Of a stretch of 64,000 bases of DNA, positions 1-7,800 are shown piece by piece (position 1 is the first letter of the stretch; the number at the start of each line of letters is the position of its first letter). This DNA is from Novipirellula herctigrandis (GTDB lineage: Bacteria > Planctomycetota > Planctomycetia > Pirellulales > Pirellulaceae). The notes below the pieces were generated by a model that worked only from the letters and a program-made list of their open reading frames with translations, had not been told where the DNA came from and ran no database searches. The position numbers and the translations under genes are program-made. The stretch lies in NCBI GenBank assembly GCA_007859835.1, contig SJPJ01000001.1, forward strand, positions 533,134-597,133. Direction: 5' to 3'.

Positions 1-182
1 AGTTCCTTTGAACCGGGTGCCAGCACACCGATATTGCGTCCCACTTCAACATCAAAATCGGGATCCTCGATCTCAATCGAAATATCACGCACTTCATGGC
101 GCGAGTCCGGTGGAGTCAAACGCTCGCTCCGGAGTACCTTGGCCTTGACCTGTGTTTTCGTATCGTATTCTTGTAAACGCAT
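1..182 (-). CDS. Probable FAD/NAD(P)-binding oxidoreductase, N-terminal fragment
   Basis: Only the first 60 codons are inside the window; the gene continues past base 1. The reading frame opens at an ATG (180-182, minus) with MRLQEYDTKTQVKAKVLRS and contains a segment ending in DFDVEVGRNIGVLAPG. This resembles the first strands of a ferredoxin-NADP reductase-type FAD-binding barrel, where a loop of the form GQ.IGVL.PG precedes the flavin site. It lies 90 bases downstream of the NqrM-like gene on the same strand, so it may be the distal gene of the rnf operon. A flavin reductase linking ferredoxin and NAD(P)H would fit that context. The catalytic and nucleotide-binding parts are not visible, so the family call rests on a short N-terminus plus neighbourhood. 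Confidence 0.5.
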   Translation of the reverse strand, partial: MRLQEYDTKTQVKAKVLRSERLTPPDSRHEVRDISIEIEDPDFDVEVGRNIGVLAPGSKE

Positions 183-272
183 TCTCTTGCTCTCGTTCGA
201 TTAAGTTCCAATCTAAAAGTACGTTGGGCTTTCAAGTCTGACACTCAACGCAGGAATGTCAGTCTTGAAAGG

Positions 273-470
273 CTAACGCACGCTATTTTCTTGCATTTTC
301 GAATTGTCGCATGGCTCGCTACATTTGCAACTATGGCACCCAACGCGTCCACCCAAGGCATCCGCTCCCGCGGGCAATTCCGAAAACCGACGCCATATCG
401 CCTGGACCACTAGCCATCCGCCCATGATTAGCGTAATTCCGATTACCGGTTTGAGAAAAGATTCGATCAT
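273..470 (-). CDS. NqrM-like small Cys-rich membrane protein (DUF539 type)
   Basis: A 65-residue protein starting MIESFLKPVIGITLIMGG. It has one N-terminal membrane segment (about residues 7-25), a short basic/hydrophilic stretch, and a C-terminal cluster GCHSCKCSEPCDNSK with four cysteines. The CxCxxPCD pattern after a single TM segment resembles NqrM, the factor needed to install the iron centre held by NqrD/NqrE in Na+-NQR. RnfA and RnfE are the NqrE/NqrD homologues and are encoded immediately upstream (stop of rnfA at 594). The start at 470 is preferred over in-frame upstream ATGs because AGGAA lies 8 bases before it. Inference: a maturation factor for the RnfA/RnfE iron-sulfur centre. 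An alternative is a FeoB-associated-type Cys-rich peptide. Confidence 0.6.
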   Translation of the reverse strand: MIESFLKPVIGITLIMGGWLVVQAIWRRFSELPAGADALGGRVGCHSCKCSEPCDNSKMQENSVR

Positions 471-593
471 CGTTGATTCCTGTACGCTGCGATACTTACG
501 CATCAAAGTTTCTGTGGATGCACTGTGTTGGCGTCCCGCCACTTCCTACAGCCAAATCCTAGCTACCAAAAACGCCCTCATTTTACCGAGTGT

Positions 594-1175
594 CTAATTA
601 AACAACCCCGCAAATCCCATAAAACAGACCGACAGCAGCCCAGCCAGGATCAACGTGATCGCCGTTCCTTTGACCATTTCAGGCGTCTTCGCGAGCTCCA
701 ATTTCTCTCTCAATCCCGCCATTAAAACGAGGGCCAATGTAAATCCGACTCCGGCTCCAATTGCAAACACAATCGATTGCAGAAACCCATAACCACGATT
801 GGTTTGAAACAAAGCGACAGCCAAAATCGCACAGTTCGTTGTGATCAACGGTAAAAAAATACCGAGCGCCTTGAACAACGCCGGACTCATCTTCTTGATG
901 AACATCTCGACCAATTGAACAGTCGATGCGATGACCGCGATGAACGAGATCAATTCAAGGTAGGGCGCGTCAACGGCTTGCAATAGCAAGTGAATACCAA
1001 ACGCCGCCATCGAACTGACTACCATCACAAACGTCACCGCCGCGCCCATCCGTAACGCAGTGTCTCGCTTGTTTGAAACGCCTAAGAACGGACAAATCCC
1101 AAGGAAGTACGCCAACACAAAATTATTGATCAAGCACGCGTTAATAAATATTGACCAAAGCGATGCGTCGCTCAT
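594..1175 (-). CDS. rnfA: Rnf complex membrane subunit RnfA
   Basis: About 193 residues with six predicted membrane segments, the normal length for RnfA/NqrE. Two inverted cysteine-bearing half-helices are visible: FLGICPFLGVSNK near the N-terminus and LITTNCAILAVAL in the middle. In RnfA/NqrE-type subunits these cysteines, with their counterparts in RnfE/NqrD, hold an iron-sulfur centre within the membrane. The start at 1175 (MSDASLWSIF) is preferred over an ATG 17 codons upstream. AAGGAG sits 7 bases before it, and the ATG overlaps the rnfE stop by four bases, indicating translational coupling. It is one of the two ion-channel-like core subunits of the ferredoxin:NAD+ oxidoreductase. Confidence 0.95.
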   Translation of the reverse strand: MSDASLWSIFINACLINNFVLAYFLGICPFLGVSNKRDTALRMGAAVTFVMVVSSMAAFGIHLLLQAVDAPYLELISFIAVIASTVQLVEMFIKKMSPALFKALGIFLPLITTNCAILAVALFQTNRGYGFLQSIVFAIGAGVGFTLALVLMAGLREKLELAKTPEMVKGTAITLILAGLLSVCFMGFAGLFN

Positions 1176-1822
1176 TTCGATGCTCCTTCCATTTCCGCCT
1201 TCGCTGCTCGCCGTTGGTTCATCCAATTAATGAACAGCAACCAAGCACCGAGAGTAAAAAATCCACCAGGCGGCAACATCATGATCGTCCACTCTTGGTA
1301 CGACTCGCCAAAGATGCGAAACCCGAACAAACTTCCGTTCCCCATGATCTCGCGGACAACGCCTAAGCAGAGAAGTCCGAGCAAAAAGCCAAGCCCCATG
1401 CCGAGCGCATCAAACACTGAACGACGAATTCCGTTCTTCGAAGCAAACGCTTCGGCACGCCCGAGAATCAAACAGTTAACAACAATCAACGAGATAAAGG
1501 CACCGAGCGCCTTGTGAAGATCCAAACTGATGGCTTGGATCAAGTAGTCGACGATCGTCACAAATGTGGCGATCACCAAAATGTATGTGACAATACGCAC
1601 TTGCGGCGGAATGATTTTCCGCAGCAACGATACCGCTATGTTGGAACACAGCAACACAAATGCCGTCGCCATTCCCATGGCGAGCGCATTGATGCCAGTA
1701 TTGGTCACCGCCAATACCGGACACATCCCCAATACCTGTACAAACACTGGATTGCGTTTAAGCACACCATCGAGGAAATCGTTAGTCCCCAAAGGGACGT
1801 CCTTTTCAAGGCCAACCGCCAT
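1172..1822 (-). CDS. rnfE: Rnf complex membrane subunit RnfE
   Basis: 216 residues, six hydrophobic segments, homologous to NqrD/RsxE. The signature QVLGMCPVLAVTN near the N-terminus and LIVVNCLILGRAEAF in the middle carry the conserved cysteines that pair with those of RnfA around the membrane iron-sulfur site. It follows rnfG by three bases and overlaps rnfA by four, so it is in the same transcript. Role: integral membrane half of the redox-driven Na+ or H+ pump. No residue seen here settles which ion is moved. Confidence 0.95.
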   Translation of the reverse strand: MAVGLEKDVPLGTNDFLDGVLKRNPVFVQVLGMCPVLAVTNTGINALAMGMATAFVLLCSNIAVSLLRKIIPPQVRIVTYILVIATFVTIVDYLIQAISLDLHKALGAFISLIVVNCLILGRAEAFASKNGIRRSVFDALGMGLGFLLGLLCLGVVREIMGNGSLFGFRIFGESYQEWTIMMLPPGGFFTLGAWLLFINWMNQRRAAKAEMEGASK

Positions 1823-1825
1823 CGT

Positions 1826-2509
1826 TTACTCTTCCCCTCGAAAATCGTTGGTCCGTTTGTGTACCTTGGGAATCCATTCGCCGGTGCTTTCATGTAGCAT
1901 GTCTGCGGTGGCTCGCGATGAAATCGTCGCTCCGCTGATCCCGTCGATCTGCCACGGCTCGCTTTTTTCCCCTGGTTTGACGAATTCAATCGGATGCGCC
2001 AACTTGTCGCCCTCAACCGTAACGTCCAACTTTTCAAAGTTCGCCGTGAAATTTGCATCCGTTTGAATGCGGTCGCCGAGTCCAGGCGTTTCCCGGCTTT
2101 CTAAAACGCTCATTCCGACAATCGCTTGCTGCTGGGGCGAGTAGCCGTAAAGCACTTGGATGTAATCTTGGTATCCCATCCCGCGTGCGCCCAAGGCCAG
2201 CCCGACCAATTCGCCTTCTGCGTTGTAGCCGGCGAAAACCAAATTGGCATCCTCAACGCCCTCCCCGGCTGCCTGGAATTCGCCAGACGCTTCATCAAGC
2301 AGATAAGCTTCACTTGATACGGCCGCGGGAATCACGTCTAGAATCGCCAATTCGCGTGCTGCTATTTTGTTGCGTTGGATAATCGGTTTGGTGAATTCAT
2401 AGGTGCTGACGATCAGCAAACTGCACACCACACCGACGCTCAATACGACGCCGTAAATCTTCCCTGCTGAACTATCGCCCTCAGGTGCCTTTGTTTCTGT
2501 ATCACTCAT
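1826..2509 (-). CDS. rnfG: Rnf complex FMN-binding subunit RnfG
   Basis: About 227 residues from MSDTETKAPEG. It has one N-terminal membrane anchor (roughly residues 16-36) followed by a periplasmic FMN-binding domain. The motif DGISGATISSRA near residue 195 contains SGAT, where the flavin transferase ApbE attaches FMN to the threonine in RnfG/NqrC proteins. The chosen ATG at 2509 overlaps the rnfD stop (2506) by four bases and has AGAGG upstream; an in-frame ATG 16 codons earlier lies inside rnfD. No apbE gene is in this window, so the transferase must be encoded elsewhere. Confidence 0.94.
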   Translation of the reverse strand: MSDTETKAPEGDSSAGKIYGVVLSVGVVCSLLIVSTYEFTKPIIQRNKIAARELAILDVIPAAVSSEAYLLDEASGEFQAAGEGVEDANLVFAGYNAEGELVGLALGARGMGYQDYIQVLYGYSPQQQAIVGMSVLESRETPGLGDRIQTDANFTANFEKLDVTVEGDKLAHPIEFVKPGEKSEPWQIDGISGATISSRATADMLHESTGEWIPKVHKRTNDFRGEE

Positions 2510-3528
2510 GATGCCGGCCTCTGCTTGACGGTTCCATACACACGAGGCTGAATCCAACTATCGATTTGAGGCGTAACGGCATTACCGATCAGAATCGCGT
2601 ACATCACGCCTTCGGGCATACCACCCCAAACGCGAATCAATACCACCAATACCCCGATCAGCACGCCATAGATGACCGTGCCAGTATGCGTTATTGGTGA
2701 GCCAACCATATCCGTGGCCATAAACACAGCCCCGAGCATCAGACCGCCCGAGAATAACATGAAGAATGGTCCAGCGAATTTCTCAGGATCGATCAAATGC
2801 AAAATGCCGGTAAAGATCGCAACGGTTGCAAGAATTGAAACCGGAATTCGCCAATTCATCATCTTGCGGGCGACCAAATAAATGCCGCCAATCAAAATCA
2901 GCAAAGCACATGTTTCACCAGTCGATCCCGTGATGGTTCCCATGAACAAATCGCCGGTGTCGGATGCAACACGATTGAATTTCCAATCGGAAAGCGGCGT
3001 CGCACCAGAAACACCGTCATAGACAGGTTTGGTCAGTGGCAGAGCCAAGGTTGATGATGGCAGCGAACCGTATCGATTCACCGGAGCGTCGGGCCAAGTC
3101 GTCATCGCTGCGGGAAACGCCGCTTGCAAGATCGCCCGTCCAACCAATGCCGGATTAAACGTGTTATAGCCAAGCCCACCGAACAAGTACTTTGCGACGG
3201 CCACTGCAATCACTCCGCCAGCGAACACCATCCAAAGTGGCAACGAAGGAGGCAACGTCAAGCCGTATAAAATCCCAGTGATCGTGACTGACCAATCACC
3301 TATTGTGGTCGGTTTGCCATTGATGCGACACAAGACGTGTTCCGTCAATACACAACTAACCGTTGCGGTAACCAGCACCAATAGGGACGCCAAACCAAAC
3401 ACATAAACGGAGTAAAAGCAGACGGGCAACATCGCAAGCACGACGTTGAACATAATTGTATCAACACCCGAATTGGCTCGAATATGCGGTGAGCTTCGGA
3501 TGGTGAGTGTTTTTGCTAACCGGGTCAC
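2506..3528 (-). CDS. rnfD: Rnf complex FMN-binding membrane subunit RnfD
   Basis: About 340 residues if translation begins at the GTG at 3528. This codon overlaps the rnfC stop as GTGA and has AGGTGG just upstream. The protein then begins VTRLAKTLTIRSSPHIR, matching the usual RnfD opening (SSPH followed by a T/S-x-x-IM helix). An open frame extends to 3636, but that extension is antisense-like coding inside rnfC. Around eight or nine membrane segments are evident. GVSGATPLSDW holds the SGAT site for covalent FMN. This subunit and RnfG carry electrons across the membrane. Confidence 0.94.
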   Translation of the reverse strand: MTRLAKTLTIRSSPHIRANSGVDTIMFNVVLAMLPVCFYSVYVFGLASLLVLVTATVSCVLTEHVLCRINGKPTTIGDWSVTITGILYGLTLPPSLPLWMVFAGGVIAVAVAKYLFGGLGYNTFNPALVGRAILQAAFPAAMTTWPDAPVNRYGSLPSSTLALPLTKPVYDGVSGATPLSDWKFNRVASDTGDLFMGTITGSTGETCALLILIGGIYLVARKMMNWRIPVSILATVAIFTGILHLIDPEKFAGPFFMLFSGGLMLGAVFMATDMVGSPITHTGTVIYGVLIGVLVVLIRVWGGMPEGVMYAILIGNAVTPQIDSWIQPRVYGTVKQRPAS

Positions 3529-4886
3529 TTCGCCACCTGCGACGCTTTCCGAACCGCTGCTTTGGCAACGCGAAACTTTTGGACCAAGGGAATGTGGGAA
3601 GGACAAACGAATGTGCAACAGCCACACTCGAAACAATCTCGCAAGTGGAAGTCGTCTACCATGACGTCATACTGACCTTTATTGGCAAGCAGTCCCATTT
3701 GAGACGGATTCAAGAAAATCGGGCACGCATCGACACACGCACCACATTTGATACAAGGGTATTCGGTTAGGTTGTTCACTCGCCCCGTCTCGCGTTCGGT
3801 AAACGCGATCACACCAGTGGAACCTTTTGTAATCGAAATATCTAAACTCGATGCAGCCGCACCCATCATCGGGCCACCCATCACCACGGTCGTGATATCA
3901 TCTTCAACGCCCACATGTTCGAGAATATATCGCAGCGGTGTGCCGATCGGGATGCGATAGTTCCCCTTCTTTTTAACCGCCGGTCCGCCCACCGTGATCA
4001 CTCGTTCGTAGAGCCCCATTCCTTGCGGCAACAAATGACCAATCTCTGCGGTCGTCCCGATATTGGTGCAAATCACCCCCACATCGAGCGGCAACCCGCC
4101 GGATGGAATTTGGCGACCAACCAATGCGGAGGTCAACATTTTCTCGGCGCCTTGCGGGTACTTCACCGGCAACACTTCCACCGAGATCGGCGAATTCGGA
4201 GGAATCGCTTTGCGTAGCGACTCGGCCGCGTCTTGCTTATTTGATTCGACAGCGATAATGACACGCTCGGCACCGGTCGCACGCAACAGATACGGAATGC
4301 CTCGCATAACATCGTCGGCATGCTCAAGCATCACGCGATGATCGGTTGTCAAATAAGGCTCGCATTCGGCACCGTTGATAATCAACACGTCGACCTTGCG
4401 GCCTTCGGGCACCTTCAATTTCGCATGCGTTGGAAACCCAGCACCGCCAAGACCAACGACACCAGCCGATTGGATCGCCTCTAAGATCTCTTCGGGAGTC
4501 GCCGTTTCAGCGTTCACCGGCGGTCCTTCAAGGACCTCTTGTGTCGACGCTTCGTACGGCTCCAGAAAAAAACCGGGAGTCATTTTTCCATTGATCGCAG
4601 GTGTTAACCCAATCCGACTAATCACGCCGGTCGCTGGCGCGTGAATTGCGACCGACATGAACCCATCGGGTTTAGCCAACATTTGGCCGCGTGTCACTTC
4701 GGCACCCTCGCCGACGATGGGAATCGCCGGCTTCCCAATATGCTGGGACAATGGGACGACCAGCAGGGGAGAAAAAGGGAATTGGCGAATCGGTAATTCG
4801 CGCGTACCCTCTTTCGAGTCTGGTGGATGAATCCCGTGCGCGAACGTTTTCACGCCAAAGAGATGTTTCACTGCGTCAATCATCAT
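3525..4886 (-). CDS. rnfC: Rnf complex NADH-binding subunit RnfC
   Basis: 453 residues, the compact RnfC form. The N-terminal part has the barrel-sandwich/SLBB-like region (IGKPAIPIVGEGAEVTRGQ). The middle has the NADH/FMN-binding glycine loop (GVVGLGGAGFPTHAKL, near residue 145) and NGAECEPYLTTDHR. The C-terminal ferredoxin part has two 4Fe-4S motifs, CIKCGACVDACP and CFECGCCTFVCP. It oxidises or reduces NAD+ on the cytoplasmic face. Its start (tandem MM) overlaps the stop of the upstream PFOR gene (TGATG), so PFOR and RnfC translation are probably coupled. This is unusual because rnfC normally follows rnfB directly. Confidence 0.95.
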   Translation of the reverse strand: MMIDAVKHLFGVKTFAHGIHPPDSKEGTRELPIRQFPFSPLLVVPLSQHIGKPAIPIVGEGAEVTRGQMLAKPDGFMSVAIHAPATGVISRIGLTPAINGKMTPGFFLEPYEASTQEVLEGPPVNAETATPEEILEAIQSAGVVGLGGAGFPTHAKLKVPEGRKVDVLIINGAECEPYLTTDHRVMLEHADDVMRGIPYLLRATGAERVIIAVESNKQDAAESLRKAIPPNSPISVEVLPVKYPQGAEKMLTSALVGRQIPSGGLPLDVGVICTNIGTTAEIGHLLPQGMGLYERVITVGGPAVKKKGNYRIPIGTPLRYILEHVGVEDDITTVVMGGPMMGAAASSLDISITKGSTGVIAFTERETGRVNNLTEYPCIKCGACVDACPIFLNPSQMGLLANKGQYDVMVDDFHLRDCFECGCCTFVCPSHIPLVQKFRVAKAAVRKASQVAK

Positions 4887-7800
4887 CAGTTAAACTTTTC
4901 ACCCCGAGCGATCCACTTGTCGACATCCTTCGCACTGCGATCTTTCGGTAAGCCAGGATGAATAATCCTAGCGGTGCATTTCTCGGCCGCTTTCACCAAA
5001 TCAGAATACGGACCACCGTTTGCATCAATGATCACAGCTTGCTTCTTGTCGTTGTACTTGAAGATCTTCTTGTTGATGTTGATACACTCGTCACAGGACG
5101 TGCACTCGGGCGTATCAATCCAAGGCGACATCGAGTCTCCACTCGCGGCTGCCGACCCATTTGCGGACGCTTCGCCATCCGTGCCCGGGGCAACAGGTGC
5201 GGCGAGTATTGCCGCTGCACCGGCGGTTCCACCGGACATCATATTGGCGATACCGGCCGCAATTTGTTGAGTCATCTCTTGGCGAACTTCGTTCTCGATC
5301 GCACCACGGTCGATTGTTGGTTCACCGACCTTCGCGATCGAACGCAACATCGCCCAGAAGTCTCGGCGATCTTCGCACGACCGGACAATGGGTTCGGCGA
5401 TCAACAATCGCATCAATTCCTGATCCCGTCCGACACTCCAAATGAACGGGAATTTCCCTTCACGATCTTCTTCGGACAGATCCAAGAACTCAGCAACCGG
5501 CACCATCTTGTCGCTCCATGTTTCGATCGGTGCGACGCGGTAATGTTTGCGGAACCGAATTTCGGTCGCAGCAAAATCAGCGAACGTCATCGGGATTTCC
5601 ATTGACTTCTTGCGACCATTGTCGATGTAGTTCAATTCGTACGTTGGCCAGGTATCATCCATCGACGGGTTGCCGTCAAGATTGAAACAATCCTCAGGCA
5701 ATACACCATGGTCGGGGTTGTACTTAAACAACGGGTAGGCTCGCGATTCAACTGCCATCTTCGCTTGATTCGCACTCATATCGTCACCGATGCCGTGTTC
5801 TGGCTGGCATGATGTGTAGAGATTGAACAGCGCTGGGCGACGAGTCTTCAAGCCTTCGATAAACCCTTCGATCAAGTGATTCGGATTACTAATCGAACTT
5901 TGCATCACGTAGGTCGTTCGGTGTGCCATTCCGATCAAGCCGATTTCCTTGCGAATTTCGGGCTTGCCCTTGGTCGCCTTGCCGTACTGGGCCATGTCCG
6001 AAATCTGGCCAAAGAAGCCTGACGTACAGGCTTGGCCACCCGTATTCGAATAGACTTGGGTGTCGAGCACGACCACCTTGATCGGTTTACCCGACATCAT
6101 CGCTCGGGAAAGGTTCTGGAAACCGATGTCGTACATCGCACCGTCACCGCCCATCGCAACCACTGGCGGACACAATTCCCACTCTTCGTCAGTAAATTGT
6201 TCCCAATTGAAGTAGGTCATCGAATCGTCAAGCGGTTTGCCGCCGGCCAATTCGTTTTCAACCATACGGACCGCTTTGAACCCTTCGGCCATCTTGCTCA
6301 TGTGACCTTCGAACAATCCCAAAGCAACGGACGTTGCGTCTTGGAACAAATGGTTCGCCCATGGGAATGGGTACGGGTTGAATGGGAACGTGCTGCCCCA
6401 AACCGAAGAGCAACCGGTCGAGTTGACCATGCCTGCGTTAGCGCGACCTTTGCCAGTGGTTCCATCGGTGTAACGCCACTTCAATTTTTTAAGATCAGCC
6501 AACATGCTGGTGATCTTCGACAACCATTCTTGGTCGATTGGTTGGCCACCACTCTTTTGCTCGACCATGCCTGCGATTCCGCCGAGCGTTACGTCGCCCG
6601 ATCCGATTTCTTCGATGATCGCTGCCAATGCATTAGGATCGCTAACGTCGATTTCTTGAATCAGCTTACGGTGGATGTGGCTTTCCATCTTGGCGATCAA
6701 ACCATCGAGATACTCGACATGCTTGACCACTCGCGATTGCATCAGAGCTTCGACCGTAGCGGTAAAGATATGCACGATGCTCTTTTCACCGCAGCCGAGG
6801 CAGGCACCATCACCACTGGCCAAAGCCGAATAGTTTCGCTTATCGAGCAGCATCGTTTCGAGGGCACCGATGCCTTCTTCTAGGTCTTGAACCCGACTGT
6901 ACTTCTGTGGCGTGGTTGGCAAGTCTTGCCAAACGTCCCAATTGCGTCGCAGCTTCGCGACTGCTTCATCGGTCTGTTTCGCGGGGCGAAGAGCGTCGTC
7001 GTCGCAAACTTGGACGCATTCCATACAACCTTTGCAGGTATACGGATTGACGGTGATACTGAGAAGTCCGCCTTCACCAACCGCTTCTTTTTCTTTGTTA
7101 GTGAAGTAAGGACGTGACAGCGAGAATTGGAAATCGCCGAGTTCTTCGCGGAACAAAGCCAGTTCCTTTTTCACTTCTTCGTTCTTTTCCGGTTCATACT
7201 TCAAGTCACGAATCGTTTGGGCGATCGCACCGTCAATCATCTTGCCGACGTTGTCAGTCTCTTCCGAATCGCTCAAGAATTCTCGCAACCGCTTCTCCAC
7301 CTTGCGAGCTTGTCGAGGCAAGTGTTTTAGATCGCCGTGGTGCTTTCGCACTCGGTCGACAATCGTTTCAAAGACTTGATTGACTTCGTTCACCAACCCG
7401 GGAATCGCCGTATCGGGACAAACCGTATAGCACTTTCCGCAAGCGGTACAGTTCTCAGCGACCCACTCAGGGTACTCAAAACGAATACCGCTCATGTCAC
7501 GGAACAACGTTGTCACAGCCGGAATCGTACCGAGCCCCACAAACGGATCCGTGATCGTGTCGGTGCCCATCCCGCGAGCATAGAAGGAACCGGTTTGTTC
7601 CCAGAACCGATGGATATCGGTGGTCGGCGATTGACTTCGTGGCGTCGACTTGAGCACCATCGGCAGCGATGGTTCCGACGATCCCGCATGGCCGTTCGAA
7701 CCGGGCTGTGCAACTTCGCCGTGTGGAACAGGTTGTACTTCGTCGTAACCCCGTTTCACAACCTGCATGTTCTCGTCAACGATACGAGCACCCTTGCCAC

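Noticed and set aside
6032..6883. Long open frame on the plus strand antisense to the PFOR gene
   Set aside because: Codon use mirrors the PFOR frame, the product has no domain, and the minus-strand gene shows intact catalytic motifs here.
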